A DNA stretch of 64,000 bases from JALCSJ01 sp036788835 (lineage in GTDB: Bacteria; Bacillota; Negativicutes; Acidaminococcales; Acidaminococcaceae). The notes beneath the pieces were generated by a model. The model was given only the letters and a program-made list of their open reading frames with translations, was not told where the DNA came from and searched no databases. This document shows positions 26,477-34,930 of this stretch, piece by piece. Every line of letters starts with the position of its first letter. The stretch's first letter is position 1. Location: positions 3,876 to 67,875 of the forward strand of contig DAIQMR010000009.1 in the NCBI GenBank assembly GCA_036788835.1, in the 5' to 3' direction. The position numbers and the translations under genes are program-made.

Positions 26477-27649
26477 TTACTCATTATAACAAACTTCTTC
26501 TCCATCTTTTAAAGAATTACCACCGCCGGTAACTACAATATCTCCTTCAGACAGGCCGCTGGTTATAGCAACGGTTTTGTCGTCACTAATACCGGTCTGA
26601 ACTTTTTTAGCAACAACTTTTTTGTTTTCTACCACAAAAACTGTATTATCACTGCGTACTGCAGCTTTAGGAACTGTCAGGGTATTAGCTGTACCGGTTT
26701 CTTCCACAACATATACTTTGGCAAAGAGGCCGGGTTTTAACTGATAGTTTAAGACAGCATTATCAACGAGAACTTCCGCTTTAAAAGTATGACTGGCAGT
26801 GTCTATGAAACGGTCAACCTTATTAATCTTTCCGGTAAATTTCTTATCTGGAAAACTGTCGCAAACTAAAGTGGCAGTCATTCCTTCTTTAATTTGGGAA
26901 AATAGTTTTTCAGGGAAACTGACCTGGCACTTAATTGAAGAAATATCGGCGATACGAATAACGTTAGTATCAACAGTGACTTTGGTTCCCAATGACCAAC
27001 CATAATCATCTAAGACAACACCATTAAAAGGTGCCCTTAGATAATAGTCATCCAAGGAAGCCTGTGCTGCATCTGCATCAGCCTGAGAAGAGGCCAGGGA
27101 TGCCATGGCCTTATTATAGTCGGCACCGGCGGTTTTGCTGGTGGTACGTTTAGAAGCAACTTCCTGCTGAGTGGTATAACCTTTAGCTATAAGTATATCA
27201 TAACGTTCCTGCTCTTTGGCTGCATTTGCGGCCTGGGCCCGGGCAGAAGTGGCGGCTGCAGAATTAACTTCTATTTGAGCATTGGCCGCAGCCAGCTTGG
27301 CACTGACATTCTTATGTTCTAATTCTACCAAAAGCTGGCCACTGGTAACGGTCTGATTCTTTTGGGCATATAACTGTTGGATAGGAGCTTCTACTTTGGC
27401 TTTAATAGCTACATCGGCAATGGCTTCCAAAGAACCGGTAGAGCTTACTCCCTGGGTCAGGGAAGGGTCATAGGCTGCTTTAGCTACTTGTACCTTGGCG
27501 GACATAACTGTGGTAGAGGCAGTTTTTTTGTTCAGGAAGTGATGTGCCACACCAATACAGGCCAATATGCACAGGGCAATAATTAGGCTTTTTCGTTTAA
27601 AAGTTTTACCTTCTTTAATTTTTATTATTTCTTTAGGATTCATCCCCAT
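26477..27649 (-). CDS. RND efflux periplasmic adaptor (membrane fusion protein)
   Basis: 390 residues. One membrane anchor (about residues 20-37) is followed by a split lipoyl/barrel-sandwich domain (AIKAKVEAPIQQLY... LRAPFNGVV), an alanine-rich coiled-coil hairpin of about 100 residues between the halves, a beta-barrel domain, and a C-terminal membrane-proximal domain (GISDDKTVAITSGLSEGDIV). This is the AcrA/MexA layout. Its start overlaps the end of the RND pump gene by 17 bases, with AAGGAG seven bases before the ATG. It should link the inner-membrane pump to an outer-membrane channel, which is not encoded nearby. Confidence 0.93.
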   Translation of the reverse strand: MGMNPKEIIKIKEGKTFKRKSLIIALCILACIGVAHHFLNKKTASTTVMSAKVQVAKAAYDPSLTQGVSSTGSLEAIADVAIKAKVEAPIQQLYAQKNQTVTSGQLLVELEHKNVSAKLAAANAQIEVNSAAATSARAQAANAAKEQERYDILIAKGYTTQQEVASKRTTSKTAGADYNKAMASLASSQADADAAQASLDDYYLRAPFNGVVLDDYGWSLGTKVTVDTNVIRIADISSIKCQVSFPEKLFSQIKEGMTATLVCDSFPDKKFTGKINKVDRFIDTASHTFKAEVLVDNAVLNYQLKPGLFAKVYVVEETGTANTLTVPKAAVRSDNTVFVVENKKVVAKKVQTGISDDKTVAITSGLSEGDIVVTGGGNSLKDGEEVCYNE

Positions 27650-30600
27650 TGTTTTTCTCCTTCCACTTTTTAATATCTATAGAATCTACTTTGTTGGAAA
27701 TTTTCTCGGAAAAATCCGTCCACCAAGTTTGTAACTTCACGCTGTATTTTTCTTTGGCGTTATCCATAATTAGGTAAATAACCGGAATGACCAGCAAGGT
27801 CAAAAAGGTGGAAGTAAATAATCCGCCAAAAATCGTAATACTCATGGACTGTCGCATTTCGGATCCCTCGGATAATTGGAGAGCTGCGGGAACAGCACCA
27901 ATCATGGTGGAAATTGAGGTGATTAAAATAGCTCTCAGGCGTAAAGGACCAGCATTGATAACAGCCTGAATTTTGTCTTCACCTTTTTCCCGCTCACTAT
28001 TAATGAAGTCTACAAGAATAATACCGTTATTAACAACAATACCAACCAGGAGGATAAGCCCTATGTAACTCATCATATCAAGTTTGCAGTTGGTCAGGTA
28101 TAACATGCCAAAAGCACCCGGGGTCAAGAGCGGCAGAGAGAACATAACCACAAAGGGATGGATGAAAGATTCAAATTGAATAGCCATAATGATGTAAACA
28201 AGAGCAATGGCTACAATAATAGAAACACCCAGGGTTTTAAAGTCATCCTGCATGTTTTTACTCATACCTGTTGGTACAACGTTGATACCGGAACCGGGGG
28301 TGATGTATTTTTTGCTTAATTCCGTAAAGTAGGTCATGGCTTCACCGGAAGAATAATCTTTGGTTACATTAGCAGAAATTGTTACACTATGGCGACGATT
28401 ATATCGCTTCACAACATTAGGACCTTTGGTATTATCTACATTAAAAAAGTTGTTGGCTTGTATAATTTTTCCCTGGCCGGTTTTAGCATAGACATCAGAG
28501 AAAGAATTAAGACCGTATCTGTACTGAGCGGGTGCCATCATTCTGATATCATAACGATAGCCTTGATCTTTAAATACACCGACTTTTTTGCCGCCGAAAA
28601 TAGCATTTAATTCAGTACCCAACGCTCTAACATCAACATTCAAAGTATCTGTAATACCACGATTGATTTTTACATTGTATTCGGGTTTATCCAATCGTAC
28701 ATCAGTTGACATATCAAGCAAATTGCCGGTTTTTCCGGCTTCATCAATCATCTTTTGGGCAATAGGATAAAGTTCTTCTGCCGTACTGCCTGTTAAAGTC
28801 ATGTTTACATCTTTGCCCGCTTGCGTTGAAAAGTTAGTAGTTACATCTCTATATTGGGTAAGGAAAGGGCGAATTTGATTTTGGACTTTATCGTAGGAAG
28901 GACGATTCCCTTTAGGAATTAGCTGAGCATAAATCGTACCTTGATTTTTTTCTGTGCCGCTATTGGTACCAATGGTAGTGTAAGTATATTTCACATATTT
29001 ATTGTTGCGGACAGTTTTGCCGATGTCTTGTAAAGTTGCATAACTTTCGTCAATAGAAGAACCGGAAGGTAATTCACAGTTAACCTGGAAAACACCCTCA
29101 TCCGTGTTAGGTATAAAACTGGTGCCGATGCGGCTGGCCAGAAAAATTCCCAAGGCAAACAAACCGCCGGCTATTAGCATAGTAGCTTTTCTGTGGTATA
29201 CAGCCCAGGTCAGGGCCTGACGATAGATTGCTTCTAAAGCAGTAAGCTTATTATTGCAGTAGTTACCGATCCTGCTTAACTTGGTGAACTTTAAAATACG
29301 TGAGCAGCTAAAAGGTGTCAAAGTCATAGATAAAATCAGGGAAATAGAAATAGTCAAGATTACTGTTAATCCAAAAGCTCTAAAAAATTTACCCACAATA
29401 CCGCTCATGAAAGCGATAGGAGTGAAAACAGCAACTGTGGTCAGCACGCCGCCGGTGACAGAGAAAGCCATTTCTTGGGCACCCACTAATGCGGCATCCA
29501 TGGCTTTTTCTCCTGCTTTCATATGCCGGGTAACATTTTCCAGAACAACAGTAGTGGCATCAACAACCATACCCACCGAAAGAGAAATGGCCATCATTGA
29601 TAGGCCGTTTAAAGTAATGTTAAGCTTTTGCATAATGATAAAACTGCCCAATAGGCAAACGGGAATAGTGATAACGGTTACGAAGGTTGCCCGGAAAGTC
29701 TGCAAGAATAAGAACATTAATATTGAGGTAAGCAAGATAGAACTTTCTGTATCAGATAAGGCACCATTAATTGAGGAGTGAATGAAATCTGCCTGATTAT
29801 AAATGACATTCATTTTTATTCCCGCAGGCATGGAAGATTCCAGTTCTTTTAAGGTTTTTAAAACATTATCACTCAATTCAACTTCGTTGGCACCGCTCTG
29901 CTTTTTAACACCCACAATAATGGTCTTGTTATCATTGTACATAGCAGCATCGGCAGTTTCTTCAAAACTGTCTTTTACCGTAGCTACATCTTTTAAGCGG
30001 ATAACACTGCCATTAGTGGTGGTAAGAGGGAGATTTTCCATTTCTTCTACGGTGGCGTATTCTGCGTTAACGCGTAAGTCCACATCGTAAGTATCACGGA
30101 GCACACTGCCGGCGGGCAGTTCTACGTGTTTCTTGTTAACGGCAGTAGCAATGTCGTCCATAACTAAACCCTTGGCATGAAGAGCAGCCGGGTCTACCCA
30201 GATGCGAATTTCCCTGTCTCTCAGTCCTGCTGTAGTTACCGCACCTACGTTATTGACAGCCTGCAATTGAGGTTTTAAAATTTTACTGATGTAATGAGAC
30301 ATTTCTTTTTCCGTAGCATCACCGGTAATGGCGATTTGGACAATAGCATCGGAAGTAGCATCCAATTTTTCTACAATAGGGGAATCGGCTTCGTCAGGTA
30401 GGTCACCGGCCGCTGAGGATACCTTATCGCGAACGTCACTGGCGGCAACATTAATATCTTTGTCCATGTTAAATTCAATAGTAGTAACACTGCGTCCCTG
30501 ATAACTGCTGGAAGAAATACTGCTCACGCCGGAAATACCGTTTAACTTTTCTTCCAATACATCAGCCACATCATTATCCATAACAGAAGCGTTAGCTCCT

Positions 30601-30755
30601 GACATAGTGGTGGTAACGGTGACCACGGGGAAATCCGTATCAGGACGTTTTTGCTGAGGCATCTGAGTATAAACGTAGAGACCGAAGAAAATAATAGCTA
30701 AAGTACAAATTATAACAGTAACAGGTCTTCGGATTGATATTTCGATAGCATTCAT
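27633..30755 (-). CDS. RND efflux pump (HAE1/AcrB-like)
   Basis: 1040 residues in two homologous halves, each with a large periplasmic loop between the first and second membrane helix, twelve helices in all. GMVVDATTVVLENV carries the conserved proton-relay aspartate region of helix 4, and the second half has GIVVNNGIILVDF. This is the proton-driven HAE1 multidrug pump type, found in diderm bacteria. ATG 30755 (MNAIEISIRRP) has GAGGG five bases upstream and is chosen over an upstream in-frame ATG at 30836 that would overlap the operator. It is the first gene of the efflux operon, divergent from marR. Confidence 0.95.
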   Translation of the reverse strand: MNAIEISIRRPVTVIICTLAIIFFGLYVYTQMPQQKRPDTDFPVVTVTTTMSGANASVMDNDVADVLEEKLNGISGVSSISSSSYQGRSVTTIEFNMDKDINVAASDVRDKVSSAAGDLPDEADSPIVEKLDATSDAIVQIAITGDATEKEMSHYISKILKPQLQAVNNVGAVTTAGLRDREIRIWVDPAALHAKGLVMDDIATAVNKKHVELPAGSVLRDTYDVDLRVNAEYATVEEMENLPLTTTNGSVIRLKDVATVKDSFEETADAAMYNDNKTIIVGVKKQSGANEVELSDNVLKTLKELESSMPAGIKMNVIYNQADFIHSSINGALSDTESSILLTSILMFLFLQTFRATFVTVITIPVCLLGSFIIMQKLNITLNGLSMMAISLSVGMVVDATTVVLENVTRHMKAGEKAMDAALVGAQEMAFSVTGGVLTTVAVFTPIAFMSGIVGKFFRAFGLTVILTISISLILSMTLTPFSCSRILKFTKLSRIGNYCNNKLTALEAIYRQALTWAVYHRKATMLIAGGLFALGIFLASRIGTSFIPNTDEGVFQVNCELPSGSSIDESYATLQDIGKTVRNNKYVKYTYTTIGTNSGTEKNQGTIYAQLIPKGNRPSYDKVQNQIRPFLTQYRDVTTNFSTQAGKDVNMTLTGSTAEELYPIAQKMIDEAGKTGNLLDMSTDVRLDKPEYNVKINRGITDTLNVDVRALGTELNAIFGGKKVGVFKDQGYRYDIRMMAPAQYRYGLNSFSDVYAKTGQGKIIQANNFFNVDNTKGPNVVKRYNRRHSVTISANVTKDYSSGEAMTYFTELSKKYITPGSGINVVPTGMSKNMQDDFKTLGVSIIVAIALVYIIMAIQFESFIHPFVVMFSLPLLTPGAFGMLYLTNCKLDMMSYIGLILLVGIVVNNGIILVDFINSEREKGEDKIQAVINAGPLRLRAILITSISTMIGAVPAALQLSEGSEMRQSMSITIFGGLFTSTFLTLLVIPVIYLIMDNAKEKYSVKLQTWWTDFSEKISNKVDSIDIKKWKEKNNGDES

Positions 30756-30792
30756 AATATCCCTCAATTCCATAAAAAGAACATAATAAAAA

Positions 30793-30833
30793 CATAGCGT
30801 GCTATATATCATGGAATAAGATAGCACGCTATG
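30793..30833. promoter_or_regulatory. Double palindromic operator, probably for the MarR regulator
   Basis: Two copies of ATAGC-N2-GCTAT (ATAGCGTGCTAT at 30794-30805 and ATAGCACGCTAT at 30821-30832) form a 13-bp inverted repeat spaced by 15 bases. One copy overlaps the -10 region of the efflux promoter, the usual position for MarR repression. Confidence 0.75.
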
Positions 30834-30846
30834 CAATTTTTGTCAA
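30818..30846 (-). promoter_or_regulatory. Promoter of the RND/adaptor/MATE operon
   Basis: On the minus strand TTGACA (30846-30841), a 17-base spacer and TATCTT (30823-30818). The right operator palindrome lies in the spacer and touches the -10, so bound repressor would block RNA polymerase. Confidence 0.75.
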
Positions 30847-30858
30847 TGGTATATTTGT

Positions 30859-30889
30859 TTGACAGTTTTTCCTTACTATGCTATATAAT
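30859..30889 (+). promoter_or_regulatory. Promoter of the marR-like gene
   Basis: TTGACA (30859-30864) followed at 17 bases by TATATA (30882-30887), or at 19 by TATAAT (30884-30889). A partial half-site (ATGCTAT) overlaps the -10, consistent with autoregulation. Confidence 0.65.
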
Positions 30890-30922
30890 AATTAACAGCC
30901 TTACAGGAAAGAGGAGGATATT

Positions 30923-31357
30923 ATGAAAGTACCCTATAATTGCGGTGCCATGATTAAATATATACATAGTGTTTTGGATAAAAAAGCCAATAATGAGCTG
31001 CGAGGCAATGGTTTGACCTTTTCCCAAATTACCACATTGGTTCTGCTATCCGAAACTCCCGGCAAGCAACTGGCTCTTAAAGACATTAAAGAAGCTTTGC
31101 ATATTGCCCAGCCGACGGCTACAGGCATCGTTAGCAGGTTAAAACAAAAGGCCTGCGTGGAAGTGCAGGCAGATAAAGCTGATGGCCGCATTAAACTTAT
31201 CCATATTACCAAAAAAGGAGAAAAACAGAGCCGAATAGCTTATTCATCCATGATTAGAACCGAAGCATGGCTGAGAGCTCCTTTAACCAAAGAGGAAACA
31301 AAAACGTTTTTGGTCCTTTTAAGGAAAGTCTGTGACGGGGTAGCAAAAGAAGAGTAA
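30923..31357 (+). CDS. MarR family transcriptional regulator
   Basis: 144 residues with a winged helix-turn-helix: LALKDIKEALHIAQPTATGIVSRLKQK (helices 3-4 at about 51-77) followed by the wing DKADGRIKLIHITKKGE. This is the MarR pattern of dimeric repressors released by small ligands. It is divergent from the RND operon, and paired palindromes lie between the two promoters. It very likely represses the efflux genes and itself. It lies inside the DNA bracketed by the 140-bp repeats. Confidence 0.92.
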   Translation: MKVPYNCGAMIKYIHSVLDKKANNELRGNGLTFSQITTLVLLSETPGKQLALKDIKEALHIAQPTATGIVSRLKQKACVEVQADKADGRIKLIHITKKGEKQSRIAYSSMIRTEAWLRAPLTKEETKTFLVLLRKVCDGVAKEE

Positions 31358-31404
31358 CATGCTGCAAGGAATAATACAAAGGCCGTAGAAAATTGAGCAT
31401 AAAA

Positions 31405-31544
31405 CATTAACGACGAATTCCGTAAACGCAGGCGGGAAGTCATAACCAATATTAAACCATACAAAGACTAAAAGTACCGTCGTTACAGTGGTGACAGTTA
31501 CTACAGTAACACCGGTACCACCCACAAATTGCAGCACAAAAAAG
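31405..31544 (+). repeat. 140-bp direct repeat, right copy, with 3' remnant of the flavoprotein gene
   Basis: It repeats 24909-25048 with one mismatch. The first 67 bases are the last 22 codons and stop of the iron-sulfur flavoprotein gene, here with no upstream gene body, so this is a dead fragment. It begins 48 bases after marR and runs into the A-run of a different terminator. Confidence 0.95.
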
Positions 31545-31569
31545 GCCGAATAATTATTCGGCCTTTTTT
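31538..31569. terminator. Bidirectional terminator beside the right repeat
   Basis: Perfect palindrome AAAAAAGGCCGAATAA-TTATTCGGCCTTTTTT, between marR (plus) and the purine permease (minus). Confidence 0.9.
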
Positions 31570-31601
31570 ACGGCTAAAAGTTGACAAAAAATGGTTCGTT
31601 G

Positions 31602-32996
31602 TTACAGCAGAACGTACTTCAAGATAAAGATTACAGCTAAAATCTTCATCAAAAGACTGGCTTTTTCGCCTTTACCTGCCAACATATTAATGATGACATA
31701 GGAGATAATACCAAAGCAGATACCTTCGGAAATACTGTAGCAGAAAGGCATAGCAATGATTGTTATATAAGCAGGGATTGCTTCACTTAAATCATCCATA
31801 TCAATTTTGGATACGGCAGTGAACATCAAGAAGCCAACAATAATCAAAGCTGGCGCCGTAGCAAAAGCAGGAATAGCCAGGAAGAAAGGCGCGAAAAACA
31901 AACTCAGCAGGAACAGGAGTGCCACTACCATGGCAGTGAGTCCGGTACGACCGCCTTCTGTTACGCCGGCAGCGCTTTCTACGAAAGTGGTGGTAGTACT
32001 GGTGCCCAAGACAGCACCTGCACAGGTACCAACAGCATCAGCCATTAATGCGCCTTTGATGCGGGGCAGATGCCCGTCTGCATCCAACATATCAACTTTA
32101 GATGCAACACCAATCAAAGTGCCCAAAGTATCAAACATATCAACAAAAAGGAAAGAGAACATTATTACCAAAAAATCCAAAGAGAAAAATTTGGAAAAAT
32201 CAAATTTCATAAAAATAGGAGACAAGCTTGCCGGGGTAAAGGAAGCAATACCGGCAGATAGATTGGGCAGAACGCTGAAAGCACCTTTCGCGGGATTGGG
32301 AATGTACAGGCCTGTTAATTCGCAGGCAATACCTAGAATCCAAGTAATGACAATACCCCAAAGAATATTCCCGCGGACATTTTTAACCATCATGAAAGCA
32401 GTAATTATAACACCCAGAACGGCAAGAACCACCGTAATACCATCTGTGGCAAAAGAACCTTTAGCAATAGACTGGCTGAAAGAAAAAAGAGAAACTTTAG
32501 TCGCAGGATTAGCAACAACAATATGAGCATTTTGCAGACCGATGAATGCAATAAACAAGCCAATACCTACCGAAACAGCTCTTTTTAGTGTTAAGGGGAT
32601 GGCATTAAAAATAGCTTCCCGGACACTGGTTAATGATAAGATAATGAAAATAACACCTTCCACGAAAACAGCAGCCAAAGCCATCTGCCAAGTATAGCCC
32701 ATTTGTTTTACGACTGTAAAGGCAAAATAGGCATTTAGCCCCATGCCGGGAGCCAAGGCAAACGGGTAGTTGGCTAGGACTGCCATCAAAATAGTAGCTA
32801 AGGCGGAAGCCAAGGCAGTAGCTGTTAAAACTGCTCCTTTATCCATTCCTGAAACACTTAGGATACTAGGATTAACGGCCAAAATATACGCCATAGTCAT
32901 AAAAGTCGTAATACCGGCCACACATTCTGTTCTGACATTTGTGTTATTTTCACGCAAATGGAACAGATTCTCTAAAAAACCTGTTTCTTTCTCCAT
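31602..32996 (-). CDS. NCS2 purine permease (AzgA/PbuG-like)
   Basis: 464 residues, about 13 membrane segments. TFMTMAYILAVNPSIL near the N-terminus, LAPGMGLNAYFAF, and the FVESAAGVTEGGRTGL segment are typical of the AzgA-like branch of NCS2, proton symporters for adenine, guanine or hypoxanthine. The divergent adenine deaminase gene supports adenine or hypoxanthine as cargo. The gap of about 120 bases upstream shows no purine-riboswitch sequence. The ribosome site GGGGG is eight bases before the ATG. Confidence 0.92.
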   Translation of the reverse strand: MEKETGFLENLFHLRENNTNVRTECVAGITTFMTMAYILAVNPSILSVSGMDKGAVLTATALASALATILMAVLANYPFALAPGMGLNAYFAFTVVKQMGYTWQMALAAVFVEGVIFIILSLTSVREAIFNAIPLTLKRAVSVGIGLFIAFIGLQNAHIVVANPATKVSLFSFSQSIAKGSFATDGITVVLAVLGVIITAFMMVKNVRGNILWGIVITWILGIACELTGLYIPNPAKGAFSVLPNLSAGIASFTPASLSPIFMKFDFSKFFSLDFLVIMFSFLFVDMFDTLGTLIGVASKVDMLDADGHLPRIKGALMADAVGTCAGAVLGTSTTTTFVESAAGVTEGGRTGLTAMVVALLFLLSLFFAPFFLAIPAFATAPALIIVGFLMFTAVSKIDMDDLSEAIPAYITIIAMPFCYSISEGICFGIISYVIINMLAGKGEKASLLMKILAVIFILKYVLL

Positions 32997-33065
32997 TGAT
33001 ATTACCCCCTATTAAATTGTTTTGGAGTCTTCACCTCAGATAATATTATATATTCGATAAGCAAA

Positions 33066-33095
33066 TTGAGCAACATTTAATTTTTATGGTAGAAT
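33066..33095 (+). promoter_or_regulatory. Promoter of the adenine deaminase gene
   Basis: TTGAGC (33066-33071), an 18-base spacer and TAGAAT (33090-33095), ending 22 bases before the ATG. Confidence 0.5.
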
Positions 33096-33117
33096 GTATA
33101 AGTAGGAGGGTGAAATC

Positions 33118-34860
33118 ATGGAAAAAAACAACGTAAAATCATTGGAAAAGTTGATATTGGTGGCCCAGGGACGCCGGAAGGCTGACCTAGTATTGAAAAA
33201 TTGCCGGATTTGCGATGTATTTAACCAAAAAATAATAAAAGGCGATATTGCTGTGGTTGACGGACTGATAGCAGGAATCGGCGAGCAATATCAAGGGGAA
33301 AAAGAAATAAACTGCCATAATCAATATGCGGCGCCGGGATTTATTGACGGGCATATTCATATTGAATCATCTTACTTAAGTCCGGAAGAGTTCGGCAAAC
33401 TTATAACACCTCTCGGTACAACCAGCATAATTGCCGATCCTCATGAAATAGTCAATGTCTGCGGATTAAAGGGCCTGAAATATATGATTGCAGCAGCCGT
33501 TCAAACTACTTTGCATATAGAATACATGTTACCTTCCTGCGTGCCGTCTACGCCTTTTGAAGATGCGGGTGCAGTTTTGCATGCTAAAGACATGGGGAAA
33601 CCTTTGGCTAACGATAAAATCCTGGGGTTGGGAGAATTTATGAATGCCCCGGGAGTCATTAACTGCGACAAGGAAGTATTGGCTAAATTAACGGCTGCTC
33701 ACAAAGCAGATAAAATTATTGACGGGCATAGCCCCGGACTTTTAGGCAAGGGGTTGGTTGCCTATGCAGCGGCAGGAATTCGGACTGACCATGAGTGTTA
33801 CACATTGGAAGAAATGCAGGAGAGACTGGCTCTAGGGATGTATGTTATGCTGCGCAACGGTTCAGCGGCAGAAAATCTTCCGGAGTTGATTAAGGGTGTG
33901 ACTCCTGCCAATATGAGGCATTGCTTGTTGTGCAGCGATGATTTGCATCCTAAGACGATTTTTGAGCGCGGTCATATTAATTATGACTTAAAATACTGCG
34001 TGGAGCGGGGTATAGAGCCATTGGCGGCTTTGACCATGGCCACAATCAATCCGGCAGAATGCTATGGCTTGCATGACAGAGGAGCTTTGGCACCTGGCCG
34101 GAGGGCAGATATTGTTATCTTGCCGGACCTAAAGAATTTCAAACCTAGTCAGACGTGGATTGACGGCACTCTGGTTGCTCAAAAGGGACGCTATTTGCTC
34201 AAAGAGAAAAAATTTAGCATTAAATCGGTGGGAAGTTCTGTCCGGGCAAAAAAATTCAGCGAGGCCAAGCTTCAGCTTCACTTGTCTGGGTACGAGGTTA
34301 ATACTATCGATTTAATTCCCGGCCAGATTATTACTAGAAATGGTACAGCGAAAATCACTTTGGATGCCAATGGTGACTTTGTTTATAACCCGCAGGAAGA
34401 TGTGGTAAAAGTCGCAGTTGTAGAACGTCATCATAATACGGGAACAGTTGGACTGGGACTTATAAGGGGTTATGGGATTAAGTCAGGGGCTATTGCTGTT
34501 ACCATTGCCCATGATTCCCACAATATAATCGTAGTTGGTACCAATAATGCGGATATGGCCTTTGCCGTTAGTCGGTTGGTAGCCATGGGCGGCGGCATGG
34601 TCGTAGTAAAAAACAACAAGGTTTTGGCTGACATGCCTTTGCCTATTGCTGGTCTCATGAGTGACAAAGATGGCAAGTGGGTGGACAAACAGCTGGAAAA
34701 AATTCACAATCAGGCCATTAAGCGGTTAGGGGTCAATAAGCAGGTGGACCCCATTATGACATTGTGCTTCATGTCCCTGCCTGTGATTCCCTCCATCAAA
34801 TTGACTAACCGTGGACTCTTTGACGTAGACAAATTTGGGTTTATACCACTAGAACGGTAA
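33118..34860 (+). CDS. adeC: Adenine deaminase
   Basis: 580 residues, the usual AdeC length. An amidohydrolase barrel carries the metal motif GFIDGHIHIESSYLSP near residue 75-90, DPHEIVNVCG near 118, and DGHSPG near 200, with LCSDDLHP near 278; a C-terminal AdeC-specific domain follows (NTGTVGLGLIRGYG, about 440-455). The enzyme converts adenine to hypoxanthine and ammonia for purine salvage. It is divergent from a purine permease, so uptake and first conversion are adjacent. The ribosome site AGGAGGG is strong. Confidence 0.95.
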   Translation: MEKNNVKSLEKLILVAQGRRKADLVLKNCRICDVFNQKIIKGDIAVVDGLIAGIGEQYQGEKEINCHNQYAAPGFIDGHIHIESSYLSPEEFGKLITPLGTTSIIADPHEIVNVCGLKGLKYMIAAAVQTTLHIEYMLPSCVPSTPFEDAGAVLHAKDMGKPLANDKILGLGEFMNAPGVINCDKEVLAKLTAAHKADKIIDGHSPGLLGKGLVAYAAAGIRTDHECYTLEEMQERLALGMYVMLRNGSAAENLPELIKGVTPANMRHCLLCSDDLHPKTIFERGHINYDLKYCVERGIEPLAALTMATINPAECYGLHDRGALAPGRRADIVILPDLKNFKPSQTWIDGTLVAQKGRYLLKEKKFSIKSVGSSVRAKKFSEAKLQLHLSGYEVNTIDLIPGQIITRNGTAKITLDANGDFVYNPQEDVVKVAVVERHHNTGTVGLGLIRGYGIKSGAIAVTIAHDSHNIIVVGTNNADMAFAVSRLVAMGGGMVVVKNNKVLADMPLPIAGLMSDKDGKWVDKQLEKIHNQAIKRLGVNKQVDPIMTLCFMSLPVIPSIKLTNRGLFDVDKFGFIPLER

Positions 34861-34930
34861 GATAAAGAGGGGACTGTAACACAATGAACCGCCAAGATTG
34901 CCTGCTGGCTGCGGAAAAGGAGGAAGAACC

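Noticed and set aside
29281..29781. 166-codon plus-strand frame inside the RND pump gene
   Set aside because: It is antisense to a conserved pump-coding region and has no recognisable domain or start site.
32997..33117. Possible purine riboswitch between the purine permease and adenine deaminase genes
   Set aside because: The gap is too short to hold the three-way junction plus two promoters, and the conserved purine-aptamer loop sequences are absent.
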